The translations under genes were made by a program, and so were the position numbers. From assembly GCA_937877515.1 (NCBI GenBank), contig CALFIX010000036.1, forward strand, positions 1 through 64,000: a stretch of 64,000 nt of DNA. Reading direction: 5' to 3'. Of the stretch, positions 31,644 through 40,486 are shown one piece after another. Position 1 is the stretch's first letter, and each line of letters begins with the position of its first letter. This DNA comes from an uncultured Treponema sp. Its GTDB lineage: Bacteria; Spirochaetota; Spirochaetia; Treponematales; Treponemataceae. The notes under the pieces are model-generated. The model did no database searches, had not been told where the DNA came from, and saw only the letters and a list, made by a program, of their open reading frames with translations.

Positions 31644-32647
31644 AAAGAAGAAACTATTCTAAAGCCAAAGTAGTTGTATGCTTCGTTTGGGTCATAAGAA
31701 TATCTTTCTCCGCTTGCAAGTGAAAGAGTGTACATGTACCAGCTTCCGCCCCGCATAACCCTTTCTGAACCGTAAGAAGGCCCTTCGTAAAGCTTTTGTG
31801 CATAGCTTTCCGGCATCTGGTCGTAAGGAGCTATCCAGTCCCAACAGAACTCTAAAACATTTCCGCTCATGTCAAAAAGACCGGCTCCGTTAGGGTTTCC
31901 GCTTCCAGGTTCTGGAGGAGCACTCGGAATAAAAGGAGTTCCTGCGGTTCCTATGACATGGGTTCCTTCAGAATTTTCAAACCCCCATGCAACTTCTGCC
32001 TCCGGAATGGTTTCGTCACTAATTCCCTTTGCATTTATCTGACCGCTGGAAAGATTTCCTTTCTGCATTCCACTTATTGTTTTTCTTGCAGCATATTCCC
32101 ATTCTGCTTCTGTAGGAAGTCTGTAGCCGTCCGTGTCGAAGTTACAGCTTGCAAGATCGCAGCTTGCTGTGTCAAAGGAGCTGCGTAAGACTTGTCCGTT
32201 ATAGGTGTAGCATGGCGTAAGACCGGACATTTCGCTTAAAGCGTTGCACCAGACTATAGCATCATGCCAGCTTATGTTTGTTACAGGCTCGTAATTTTTT
32301 ATTTGAGACGGAGCTTTGCCGCTTGCTCCTGCAGAACCCTGCTGTCCTTTATTTTTAAAGCTGTACCCGTTTTTTTCTGCCCAGGAACGAACCTTGTACC
32401 ATAAGTTGTATGATGTTTCGTACCTGTTTATTTTGAAGGGTTTTATAAAGCGCACTCCTGTTTCTGTTTGAGTGTCTTCTCCGATTGTAAAGCTGTCGCC
32501 GGATGGAGTGGCAAGTTTTACTAAGTCTATGTCGCTGAAAGAAGAACTTGTTAGTACAGCTGAGTCTGCTGATTGAGAAAAAATGGCTGAACCGGATGCA
32601 ACAAAAAGACATGCACTAAAAATGAATTTTTTGTGAAATGTATTCAT
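31640..32647 (-). CDS. Secreted FGE/SUMF1-domain protein
   Basis: A 335-residue exported protein: a signal peptide (about 1-25, ending SAIFSQS) followed by a formylglycine-generating-enzyme-type domain. Markers are FKINRYETSYNLWYKV, VTNISWHDAIVWCNALSEM, YRLPTEAEWEYAAR, GLFDMSGNVLEFCWDW, RVMRGGSWY and the end YFGFRIV. The domain occurs in sulfatase modification but also in many non-catalytic exported proteins; whether the catalytic cysteines are kept could not be established. The stop overlaps the hisC stop by four bases, and the start overlaps the corA stop (ATGA). Confidence 0.88.
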   Translation of the reverse strand: MNTFHKKFIFSACLFVASGSAIFSQSADSAVLTSSSFSDIDLVKLATPSGDSFTIGEDTQTETGVRFIKPFKINRYETSYNLWYKVRSWAEKNGYSFKNKGQQGSAGASGKAPSQIKNYEPVTNISWHDAIVWCNALSEMSGLTPCYTYNGQVLRSSFDTASCDLASCNFDTDGYRLPTEAEWEYAARKTISGMQKGNLSSGQINAKGISDETIPEAEVAWGFENSEGTHVIGTAGTPFIPSAPPEPGSGNPNGAGLFDMSGNVLEFCWDWIAPYDQMPESYAQKLYEGPSYGSERVMRGGSWYMYTLSLASGERYSYDPNEAYNYFGFRIVSSF

Positions 32648-33711
32648 TTTCTACCTCTTGATTTTTCTGCAAGCTTTTCTTGTTTTTTTATATATTTTTT
32701 CTGTTTTCTTTCGTTGCGTCTTTGCCTGAATTTTTTTCGGCGGGGTACTACAATGGGGGAAGCGTATTTAGATGTTTTGGCAATAATGTACCAGCCTGCA
32801 ACTGCCGCTGCAATACAGATTATGCTTATAAATAGCATTCCCCAGAAGCCTGTATGCATCCATGGAAGCGGAACGTTCATGCCAAAGAAACTTGTAATAA
32901 AAGTTGGAATCATCATAACAAGAGAAATTATTGTCATGCGCTTCATTACGATGCTTAAATTATTAGAAATTAAAGATGCAGAAGCGTCGTTCATTTGAGC
33001 CATAATATTTGTGTAAGTGGCTGCCATTTCCATAGCCTGTCTGTTATCTATTTCTACGTCATCAAGCCAGTCCTGGTCTTCATCGTCAAGTTTTAAAATT
33101 CGCGTTTTTCTAAGCTTCTCCAGAAGCAACTGATTGCTTTTGAGTGAAGTTTCAAAATACAGAAGAGATTTTTGAATGTTTAAGAGTTGTAAAAATTCTT
33201 GATTTTCTACAGCCCTGAACATTTCGTTTTGAATAGTTGTCGCCCTTCTATAAAGCTCTTTTAGATAACGAAGATACATAACGTCTGCACGGGCCAGGAA
33301 TCTAATTGTAAAAGCTGTAAAGTCAGAAAGAGCAAGTTCTTTAATGCGGTTGGCAGAGAAGTCTTTTAGTACTTCGCAGTCTGTCCAGCATATTGTAATT
33401 AAAAATTTACCGCTAATTATAATGCCTAAAGGCGCGCAGAAGTAGCTTATGTCGTCTCCGGGAGAAAAAACCGGCAAACGTAAAATTGTAAGAGTATAAC
33501 CAAAGTCTTCATTCTTTTCCAAACGAGAAAGTTCGTCAGGGTCAAGAACGTCCAGCATGTTTTCCGAGTCTATGTTAAATTTTTCTTCTAATTCTTGAAT
33601 GTCGTCTCTCGTAACAGACCTTGCATCAACCCAGGTGTTGTGTTCAGAATTCAGTTCTTCAAAATCTTTTTTTACAAGGCGACCATCTTCTTGCTGCCAA
33701 AATGTAATCAT
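32644..33711 (-). CDS. corA: CorA-family magnesium/divalent cation channel
   Basis: A 355-residue CorA protein: a soluble N-terminal domain rich in charged helices, the long stalk helix, and two C-terminal membrane helices. The universal GMN motif lies at the end of TM1 (SFFGMNVPLPW). TM2 is FISIICIAAAVAGWYIIAK, followed by a very basic tail (RRKKFRQRRNERKQKK). The homopentamer imports Mg2+ by membrane potential. AAGGA precedes the start. It overlaps the FGE gene by four bases and follows the 644-residue protein by ten, forming one operon. Confidence 0.93.
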   Translation of the reverse strand: MITFWQQEDGRLVKKDFEELNSEHNTWVDARSVTRDDIQELEEKFNIDSENMLDVLDPDELSRLEKNEDFGYTLTILRLPVFSPGDDISYFCAPLGIIISGKFLITICWTDCEVLKDFSANRIKELALSDFTAFTIRFLARADVMYLRYLKELYRRATTIQNEMFRAVENQEFLQLLNIQKSLLYFETSLKSNQLLLEKLRKTRILKLDDEDQDWLDDVEIDNRQAMEMAATYTNIMAQMNDASASLISNNLSIVMKRMTIISLVMMIPTFITSFFGMNVPLPWMHTGFWGMLFISIICIAAAVAGWYIIAKTSKYASPIVVPRRKKFRQRRNERKQKKYIKKQEKLAEKSRGRK

Positions 33712-33721
33712 AGGCTTTTCC

Positions 33722-35656
33722 TTATGGCAGATTCTTTACAAGTTTTACAAGGTAAAGTTCTATGTATCGCTGCAACGCAGGCTGATTGTGAATTTTCATC
33801 ATTGAAGGCGAGTTTACCAATGACTCTGCAAGACTTCGTATGCGTGCCATTGTAAGAGTCTCGCTTTTTAGAGTTCTTAAAACTTTTCTAAGATAGTCCC
33901 TTATTAAAGCATTTACATCTGTCGTCAGGTTGTCAAAGTTCTGCTTACCAATGCGGTCGTTCCATTCGTGAAGATAGCCTTCCAATTCTCTGTCTAAAGA
34001 TGAAGTTTCCGGAACAAGCTGTTTTTCTGCTTCTAATGCTGATTTTCTAAGTTGACGCTTACGGTCTTTTTTGGGGTCGCCTCTGTCTTTTAAGTCTTTT
34101 TCGGCATTCTTTTTTTCTTCTTCTTTGCGACGTTCTTCCAGTAAGGTAGCTGTTGCACTCTTTTGTTTTTTATTTTTTTGAGATTTTGGTTTTCTGTTTA
34201 TGAGTGCAAAAATCCATGAGATAACTGGTATTGTGTACCAGAATGGAAGTTTAATGCGTGCATCGCTATAAAGCTCTTGACGGTTAAGCATTAAAAGCTC
34301 GCTAAGAGGAATCATACTTCCATTTCTGTAAAGGGTTAAATGACCTGGAGTCTGATCTTCAAAAGTAATAACTGGCAGGAAAGATGCATTTAAAAGAGAG
34401 TATAGTACAGGCTGGCAGTCTAAAAGTTCTCTGTCCAGGCATCTTTCAAAAGCTTCATTGTCTTTCATCTCGGGAAGAGAATCCCAGTCCAGCATGTATT
34501 TGTACCACATTTTAATAAGGCTTTCCCTAACAAGAACTCTTGCGTCGCTACTGAGCCTTATTATAAGAGGCATTACTTTTTCTTTTAAAATAAAATACCC
34601 TTCGTTTTCGTTTACTTTAAAAATCAAAAGTTTTGGAAGTTCGTTTCCAATTGATTCATGAGTTGCATGTTCTAAATAGCTTTGTAATTCTTTTTCGTTG
34701 TATTGACCTAAAAGAAGAACTCCGTTTGAATCTTTAAACTTTGTAATGTCAGTCATGTTGTAATAGTACGGAGGATTTTGAAGAAGCTGGTCTAAGATTT
34801 TAAATGCACCTTCTTTTTGAACTCTTTCTGTGGCTTTTGTTTTGTAATAAGAGGTTGCAACTTCTATAATGCCTACAGATTGCAAAATATTTATGTCTTC
34901 AATGGTAAAGTCTTTTACCTTTACGTAGTCTTGTTTTAAAAAATAGCAGAATTGACTCCAGTAGTAAAAACTGTCTCCCGTGTTTTGTAAAACTTTCATG
35001 GCATCCTGAGGTTTTGTGCAGAATTGACTGAAAAAGTTTTTTACAGAAAGCTCTTTGCCTGGGTTAGAGATGGAAAGCTTTTTTAAGAAGTAGTCATGAA
35101 CCTCTTCTTTTTTCATCAGATTTTGAATTTTATTTAATGCTGAATCTACAAGACTCGTCATTGGCATTGTAGACGGAAAAAGCAGGGCAGGAATACCTTT
35201 TGCAAGCGAAATGCTGTAAAGTACTGCAATATTTTCTTCCGGGTGGCCTAAGTCTAAAAGCTTGTAAATTATGTCTGCTGCAGGAACTGGAGTTGCAATG
35301 TCGTGAGGAACATGTTTTGAAATATCGTTAAAGTTTGGGAATGGAATAGCAACATTTGCTTCTATCCGCTTATAGATGTTGGCAAAGTTTTCCACATAAG
35401 AGGCAACTACAAAAATAAAATCCTTTCCGCTGATTTGAGATATGACAACCTGATGATCTGCTGCAAGTAGATTTATTTCGCTGTCTAAAACATTAGAGCT
35501 GTTTCCCATGAATTTTACTAAATCTGAATTTTCTTCCATGTGATGCTGAGCGTAGCGACGTATGTAATCCGCAAACTCATCATAATTTATCATGGGGCTT
35601 TTTTGTTTATTTGCGTAGAATTTTAGTAAAGTTAGTACGTTTGCAGTCGTAGACAT
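33722..35656 (-). CDS. Large conserved hypothetical protein, probably spirochaete-specific
   Basis: About 644 residues from the ATG at 35656, soluble and mainly helical with no signal peptide. A strongly basic/charged, probably coiled segment spans roughly residues 495-560 (NRKPKSQKNKKQKSATATLL, then EERRKEEEKKNAEKD), and a short helical C-terminal part follows. I recognise no named domain. The frame reaches 35683, but TATAAT ends exactly six bases before 35656, so the longer start would lie upstream of the transcript. First gene of the operon with corA and the FGE protein. Confidence 0.75.
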   Translation of the reverse strand: MSTTANVLTLLKFYANKQKSPMINYDEFADYIRRYAQHHMEENSDLVKFMGNSSNVLDSEINLLAADHQVVISQISGKDFIFVVASYVENFANIYKRIEANVAIPFPNFNDISKHVPHDIATPVPAADIIYKLLDLGHPEENIAVLYSISLAKGIPALLFPSTMPMTSLVDSALNKIQNLMKKEEVHDYFLKKLSISNPGKELSVKNFFSQFCTKPQDAMKVLQNTGDSFYYWSQFCYFLKQDYVKVKDFTIEDINILQSVGIIEVATSYYKTKATERVQKEGAFKILDQLLQNPPYYYNMTDITKFKDSNGVLLLGQYNEKELQSYLEHATHESIGNELPKLLIFKVNENEGYFILKEKVMPLIIRLSSDARVLVRESLIKMWYKYMLDWDSLPEMKDNEAFERCLDRELLDCQPVLYSLLNASFLPVITFEDQTPGHLTLYRNGSMIPLSELLMLNRQELYSDARIKLPFWYTIPVISWIFALINRKPKSQKNKKQKSATATLLEERRKEEEKKNAEKDLKDRGDPKKDRKRQLRKSALEAEKQLVPETSSLDRELEGYLHEWNDRIGKQNFDNLTTDVNALIRDYLRKVLRTLKSETLTMARIRSLAESLVNSPSMMKIHNQPALQRYIELYLVKLVKNLP

Positions 35657-35662
35657 GAAACC

Positions 35663-35692
35663 ATTATAACCTATTTTTGTCATTCATAACAA
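35663..35692 (-). promoter_or_regulatory. Leaderless-type promoter of the 33722-35656 gene
   Basis: Minus strand: TTGTTA (35687-35692), 18 bases, TATAAT (35663-35668), exactly six bases to the ATG; no Shine-Dalgarno. Confidence 0.75.
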
Positions 35693-35762
35693 GTAAAATA
35701 CTTCACACGAAAAAAATGAATTTTTTAAATTTTTCCTTAAAATTTTGTCTTTTTTGAATGTA

Positions 35763-35851
35763 ACGCTAAATATTATAGCGTAGACCGGCTGTAGAGCGGC
35801 GCGCAGCAATAGCAGCAGACTACTAAATTTAAAAGCGGCAGGTGCCGCGGA
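35763..35851 (+). promoter_or_regulatory. ssb upstream region: palindrome over a -10-like box and GC-rich leader
   Basis: ACGCTA (35763-35768) and TAGCGT (35776-35781) form a palindrome with seven bases between, lying on a TATTAT (35771-35776). The following GC-rich leader has a hairpin GCGGC-AGGT-GCCGC (about 35834-35847) immediately before the GGAGG of ssb. The symmetry may be an operator; the leader hairpin may limit ribosome access. Confidence 0.4.
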
Positions 35852-35860
35852 GGACATTTT

Positions 35861-36349
35861 ATGAATGCATTAAATCAGATTATTTTGGAAGGTAACGTAA
35901 CTGTAGAACCTGCAGTTAGGGAACTTAAGACAGGTCGTCATGTATGCACACTGCCAATTGCTGTTAACCGTAAGTATAAAAATGCAGACGGACAGAACAC
36001 GGACGAAGTATCTTACTTTGACGTGGAAACTTTCGGTTCACTTGCGGATACCTGTGCAAAATGGTGCCCAAAGGGCAGAGGTGTTCGCGTTGTGGGCCGT
36101 CTTAAACAGGACAGGTGGAAAGACGATGACGGCAAAACTCATAGTAAGGTTCATGTAATAGCAGAACATATTGAATTTAAGCCATATTTTAAGAAAAACG
36201 AAAAAGGCGAAGAAGTTTCTGATTCTTCCGGTCCTAGTTCTGCAGCAGCTGGTAAGACAGAACCTTCTAAAGAACAAAAAATTGCAATGCTGGCAGAGGC
36301 TGCCGCTGCTGCACAAAGTGAACAGGAGGCAAATGATATAGCATTTTAA
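35861..36349 (+). CDS. ssb: Single-stranded DNA-binding protein
   Basis: A 162-residue SSB. The OB fold spans about residues 1-108 (NQIILEGNVTVEPAVRELKTG, then VSYFDVETFGSLADTCAKWCPKGRGVRVVGRLK in parts). A Ser/Ala-rich linker leads to the acidic C-terminal tip that recruits repair and replication proteins. That tip reads NDIAF here instead of the common DDIPF, so the Pro is replaced by Ala. GGAGG is about eight bases before the ATG. The gene stands alone, divergent from the 644-residue protein. Confidence 0.92.
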   Translation: MNALNQIILEGNVTVEPAVRELKTGRHVCTLPIAVNRKYKNADGQNTDEVSYFDVETFGSLADTCAKWCPKGRGVRVVGRLKQDRWKDDDGKTHSKVHVIAEHIEFKPYFKKNEKGEEVSDSSGPSSAAAGKTEPSKEQKIAMLAEAAAAAQSEQEANDIAF

Positions 36350-36379
36350 TAGTGTTTTTGCCTTTACAACTCTCCTCTT

Positions 36380-36421
36380 GGACGCTGCTGTTTACTGTTA
36401 GTGAGTGCGGCGTCCGCTTTT
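36380..36421 (+). terminator. ssb terminator
   Basis: GGACGCTGC (36380-36388) pairs with GCGGCGTCC (36407-36415, one G-U), followed by GCTTTTCTT. It extends into the end of the convergent U32 gene. Confidence 0.75.
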
Positions 36422-38677
36422 CTTACCTGGCTTTTGAATGTTTTGCTGTTCTGCATTTTTAGCATTCCGCTTTGCAATAGCCTGATAAGCTTCCATTTTT
36501 TCAGGATTATAAAATCCGTCTTTCCAGTTAAAGCGGGAAGCTCCTGAAATAAAGTCTTTTGTTGCCATTATATTTTGAAGGGCTTTTATGTCATTTTTCC
36601 TAACTTTTGTTTTGGAAAAATCTAAAAGCTGATGGGTAAATCCATTCTTCTTTAAGTATTCTGTTTTATCCAGGAGAGTAAATGGAAGTTCCGGCATTAC
36701 AAAAGTTCCGTCATCAGAAGAAGATATTTTAAAAGCCATTCCTTCTTTGTCTTCAAAATACGTAAAGTCATAGGAGTCTGGCATCTTAAATCTTATTCTA
36801 AACAAAGCGGGATAGGAAAAAATTGAAACTAAAACTCTGGATCTTTCCTTTTCGTTGCGGAAAGTTTCCGTGAGGTTGTCTTCTGAATTTTCTATAGGAG
36901 TTTGTAAGGCCATGATGTTAAGGTTTTCTAAGAAGCTTACTGCCCACTTGTTGAATGTGTAGAGGTAAGGACCGGCTATCATGTGTACATGCTTTTTGTC
37001 TTTTAGAAGGGCTATATGAGAAAGATTGTTTACTATAAATTGAGTGTAGCCTTTTTCTAAGAGAATGTTTAGTGTTTCAGAAAACTCTTTAAAATCTCCT
37101 TCTGCCCAATATGGATCTAACGAAAGAATTGCAACTTTTTTGCTGAATGGCAGAATTGGCTTTTCTGCACTGTCTTTATGCACTAAGTCATAAGATACTT
37201 CTTTGTTTAGTTCTAAAATTATGCGCACTGGATGAAAGCCTTGAACAACGTGTGCATCTGCAATTGTGGAAACCTGAACGTAAAGTCCTTGAGGAAACCA
37301 GGAAAGTTCATCTTTTTTTAGTGGTGTTAAATCTAAAATAGGTAAGCGTTCTGCACCCGGCTGTTTTTTAAAGTGAGATAAATCTTGTGGCAGAACGTGT
37401 TTGTATCTTTTAGACATTGATTTTGTCTGCAAAAGATAAACTGTGTCTGACTTTTCAAAGCCGTAAGGTATGTCTATCCAGCGGTTGCCTTTTGCGTCTT
37501 CGGTTACAACTCTTACTTTATGACTTTCGCGTCCTGTGTCATCTTTTTTGTGAAGCCTTATGCTGTCGCCCGGATCCGGATCATAGCTTCCGCCTTTTAT
37601 GACTGCCATTTGAATTTGGTTTTTCTTTGGTTCAGATTCAGTTTCTTGAGCTTGAGAAATGTGAGAAGTTAGTAACGCCTTGTTTTTTTCGGCTTCAGAG
37701 GCACTTCTAAGTTCTGCAATTTTTCCTAAGTAAATACCTGTTCCACCAGCTTGGTTTGGGTTTAGAATTTTTTCTCCGGCATTATCAATTCCGTCTTTGG
37801 TGGTAGAAAATCCGTACCAGTAATCAGTTTTTGTGCGGGCAAAGTCTGTGCTTAAAATGCGTTTACCTTCTGCAATGGCTCCTTTTTTGTCGTTTTCCCA
37901 GTGATCCATTACATATCTGTATGCTGCAGTTACAGCTCCAACATACTCTGCACTCTTCATGCGTCCTTCTATTTTAAAACTCTCTACGCCCAAAGACATA
38001 AGCTCCGGGACGTGGTCTATTAAAGATAAATCGCATGGAGAAAAATAATACCCCTGGCTTCTGCCCCCAGACATTTCTGCGTTATAAAAACGACGGCATG
38101 CCTGTGTACACATTCCCCGGTTTGCAGATTTTCCGCCTAAGTAGCTGGAAAAAAGGCAAAGTCCGCTTTCGCTTACACATAATGCACCGTGAACAAATAT
38201 TTCCAGCTGGCAGGGAGTGTTTTGTTTGACACTTTTTATTTCTTCCAGTCCAAGTTCTCTGGCTAAAACTACCCGTTTAAAACCCTGTGTCATTAAAAGA
38301 TTTGCAGCCTGTGCACTTTCCACATTCATTTGTGTAGATGCATGAAGCTCTAAATCTGGAAAAAACTCCTGACACATTCTTACAACCCCAAAATCCTGAA
38401 CAATAAGTCCGTCCGGGTGTACATCATTTAAATACGAAAGAAATCTATAAAGGCGTTCAGTTTCATGTTCTTCGCTAACAGTGTTTACCGTAACGTATAT
38501 TTTTTTACCCTGGCGATGAACGCTTTGTACGCAAGCTTCAAATTCTCTCCAGGCAAAATTAGAAGAGCGCAGGCGAGCATTAAAACTTTTTAATCCAAGA
38601 TAAACGGCATCTGCGCCTTCTCCAATAGCAGCATCTAAGGCTTCTACATTCCCAGCGGGAGCAAGTAATTCTGTCAT
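36398..38677 (-). CDS. Peptidase U32 family protein (RlhA/YhbU-like)
   Basis: A 759-residue U32 protein. The N-terminal TIM-barrel part is typical: MTELLAPAGNVEALDAAIGEG, DAVYLGLKSFNARLRSSNF, HASTQMNVESA, the Cys-containing HGALCVSESGLCLFSSYLGG (in parts) and FKIEGRMKSAEYVGAV. A roughly 400-residue C-terminal extension resembles that of the long U32 class, which includes RlhA, a 23S rRNA cytidine hydroxylation enzyme. Proteolytic activity is doubtful for this family. No Shine-Dalgarno; TATACT lies eight bases upstream of the ATG. Confidence 0.9.
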   Translation of the reverse strand: MTELLAPAGNVEALDAAIGEGADAVYLGLKSFNARLRSSNFAWREFEACVQSVHRQGKKIYVTVNTVSEEHETERLYRFLSYLNDVHPDGLIVQDFGVVRMCQEFFPDLELHASTQMNVESAQAANLLMTQGFKRVVLARELGLEEIKSVKQNTPCQLEIFVHGALCVSESGLCLFSSYLGGKSANRGMCTQACRRFYNAEMSGGRSQGYYFSPCDLSLIDHVPELMSLGVESFKIEGRMKSAEYVGAVTAAYRYVMDHWENDKKGAIAEGKRILSTDFARTKTDYWYGFSTTKDGIDNAGEKILNPNQAGGTGIYLGKIAELRSASEAEKNKALLTSHISQAQETESEPKKNQIQMAVIKGGSYDPDPGDSIRLHKKDDTGRESHKVRVVTEDAKGNRWIDIPYGFEKSDTVYLLQTKSMSKRYKHVLPQDLSHFKKQPGAERLPILDLTPLKKDELSWFPQGLYVQVSTIADAHVVQGFHPVRIILELNKEVSYDLVHKDSAEKPILPFSKKVAILSLDPYWAEGDFKEFSETLNILLEKGYTQFIVNNLSHIALLKDKKHVHMIAGPYLYTFNKWAVSFLENLNIMALQTPIENSEDNLTETFRNEKERSRVLVSIFSYPALFRIRFKMPDSYDFTYFEDKEGMAFKISSSDDGTFVMPELPFTLLDKTEYLKKNGFTHQLLDFSKTKVRKNDIKALQNIMATKDFISGASRFNWKDGFYNPEKMEAYQAIAKRNAKNAEQQNIQKPGKKSGRRTH

Positions 38678-38685
38678 AAGGTAAG

Positions 38686-38713
38686 AGTATATCAGTATTT
38701 TAGAAAATGTTAA
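38686..38713 (-). promoter_or_regulatory. U32 gene promoter close to the start codon (leaderless type)
   Basis: Minus strand: TTAACA (38708-38713), 16 bases, TATACT (38686-38691) preceded by TGA (extended -10), eight bases to ATG. Confidence 0.7.
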
Positions 38714-38741
38714 AGCTAAGACTGGATGTTTATTTTGTGTT

Positions 38742-40415
38742 TTATTCTGAAACTTGAAGAATATTTAAGCCGTTCAGGCTTGCAGCTTCAATAATTTCTG
38801 AGTTTGCACTTAGCCATGGGTAAATAAGTCGCAAGTTATTGGCATTTTCCAGTACTGAGTTTTCTGTGTCGTAAAAGAATTCTTTGTACGTTGTAATAAA
38901 TTCTTTTAGAGAAAGCTCTGTTATTTCGCTGGTTGAACTTTCTAATTCTGAAATAAGCCATCTGTTTCCATTAAAGGTGAGGGTTATTTTGTCAGTTTCT
39001 TCCATTATGTTTACAAAGCCTTCTGCATCGCTGGAAACAAAATAAAAGTGAGCGGTGTGATTTTCTTTTTGACCTTTCTTTAAGACAAGGCCTTCTTGCT
39101 CTGTTAGTTTTTTACCGCTGAATTTTTTTTGAGGACCCTTAAAGAATATGCTTTGCTTTATGCCGTCAACAGTAAATTGAGTAAGCCCAAACATGTAAGC
39201 TTTCTGTTCATTGTTTTTTAAAAGCCATAAAGCCGGCGGTAATGTTTCTTTTAAAGGTTCATACATTGATCTTGTTTTTGAGCTGACATAAATATTGCTT
39301 ATTATATTAACATTTTTTGAGCCGCTTGAACGTGTAGAACTTTGCTGTTCAGCATCTACATCCAGCATATTGAATGCACTGTAAAACATTTCTATTGTTT
39401 GCATGGAGGTAAGACCTGTTGTTGTAGGTTTTGACATTTGACTTATTGAATATGTGAGGCTTACAAAAATAGCAGTGCAGAGCGCGCTTATGGTTATTAT
39501 TATTTTAGATTTGTTTTTTTTAAGGTTTCTTTTTAGATTAAGCTTTTTTATTCTTGATTTTTCTTCTTTTTCTGATTCTCTTAAAAAATCATCTTGAGAA
39601 ACGGAAGACTTTCTGATAACTGGTAATAATTCTCCATTTGCAGAAAGTTCTCCGTTTTCTGTTAAGCCAAGTTCCCTGTAAAAACTTTTTACTGGAAATT
39701 CGTTTTTACTTTTTTCCTTTGAGTTTGAGTTTTTTTGTAGTGCAGAATCTATTGCTTCCTGCAGTTTTGAGTCTAATGCCCAGACAGTGTTTTTTATGCT
39801 CCTGTAGTTTTTATCTAAGATGTCTTCGTTTCTCTGTTCTATTGAAGAATTTGTGTACGGAAAATTTCCTGTAAGAATTTTGTAGGCAATTGCAGCTTGA
39901 ACAAATTTTATTCCGTCTGATTTAGAAAGGTATGAGTTTTTGTAAAGTTCATCCAGTTCCAGACGAGCTTCTTCGTTCAGGTTTTGAATGCAGCTTTTAA
40001 AAATTTCTTCTGGAAAGAAAATAATGGAGTTCAGGTCTTCTGAAATAAAGATTCCTTCCGCACCATTAAGCGGAATGTCTATATTTTGTTTTAGAGCATC
40101 ATTTAATGCATGGCAGACTTTTGAAGAAGCAAGATATACAAGGGGCCTTACATCTGGGGTTTTTGTGTCAAAGGAGCGAATTATTGCAGCAAGTGTTGTA
40201 CCAGAAAATCCTTTGCCTGTAAAAAATATTTTATTGTTTTGTTCTGTTGTGTTTTCGAATGACCAAAAATTAAAATTCCAGCTTCCGTTTATAAAATCTG
40301 CCCGAAAACCTTTAGCGGTAAGTTTATTCTGTAAGTGACTCTTTGCAGCTTCGTCTGGCGTAAGAGAAGTTTTTATAAAAATGGTGTCATCCTCTGAGTA
40401 TACAATTGCATTCAT
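38742..40415 (-). CDS. Membrane protein with possible degenerate kinase-like N-terminal domain, unknown function
   Basis: A 557-residue protein with one membrane helix near residues 308-328 (IIITISALCTAIFVSLTYSI), preceded by a basic stretch (RIKKLNLKRNLKKNKSK). The N-terminal 250 residues are cytoplasmic; AAIAYKILTGNFPY and the surrounding helices resemble the C-lobe of Ser/Thr protein kinases, but no catalytic loop or DFG is visible, so at most it is a pseudokinase. The C-terminal 230 residues would be periplasmic. TATTAT lies seven bases before the ATG and there is no Shine-Dalgarno. The kinase idea is tentative. Confidence 0.7.
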   Translation of the reverse strand: MNAIVYSEDDTIFIKTSLTPDEAAKSHLQNKLTAKGFRADFINGSWNFNFWSFENTTEQNNKIFFTGKGFSGTTLAAIIRSFDTKTPDVRPLVYLASSKVCHALNDALKQNIDIPLNGAEGIFISEDLNSIIFFPEEIFKSCIQNLNEEARLELDELYKNSYLSKSDGIKFVQAAIAYKILTGNFPYTNSSIEQRNEDILDKNYRSIKNTVWALDSKLQEAIDSALQKNSNSKEKSKNEFPVKSFYRELGLTENGELSANGELLPVIRKSSVSQDDFLRESEKEEKSRIKKLNLKRNLKKNKSKIIITISALCTAIFVSLTYSISQMSKPTTTGLTSMQTIEMFYSAFNMLDVDAEQQSSTRSSGSKNVNIISNIYVSSKTRSMYEPLKETLPPALWLLKNNEQKAYMFGLTQFTVDGIKQSIFFKGPQKKFSGKKLTEQEGLVLKKGQKENHTAHFYFVSSDAEGFVNIMEETDKITLTFNGNRWLISELESSTSEITELSLKEFITTYKEFFYDTENSVLENANNLRLIYPWLSANSEIIEAASLNGLNILQVSE

Positions 40416-40422
40416 AGTAAAA

Positions 40423-40451
40423 ATAATATGAAAAAAAACTTATAAAAACAA
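40423..40451 (-). promoter_or_regulatory. Leaderless-type promoter of the 38742-40415 gene
   Basis: Minus strand: weak TTGTTT (40446-40451), 17 bases, TATTAT (40423-40428), seven bases to ATG. Confidence 0.5.
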
Positions 40452-40471
40452 TCCTTTGTTAAAAAAATCTG

Positions 40472-40480
40472 TGATATAAT
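40472..40480 (+). promoter_or_regulatory. Extended -10 promoter of the DUF4230-like gene (leaderless type)
   Basis: TGATATAAT (40472-40480) is a perfect extended -10 whose last base is exactly six bases before the ATG at 40487. No clear -35, which extended -10 promoters often lack. Confidence 0.7.
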
Positions 40481-40486
40481 TTAATT

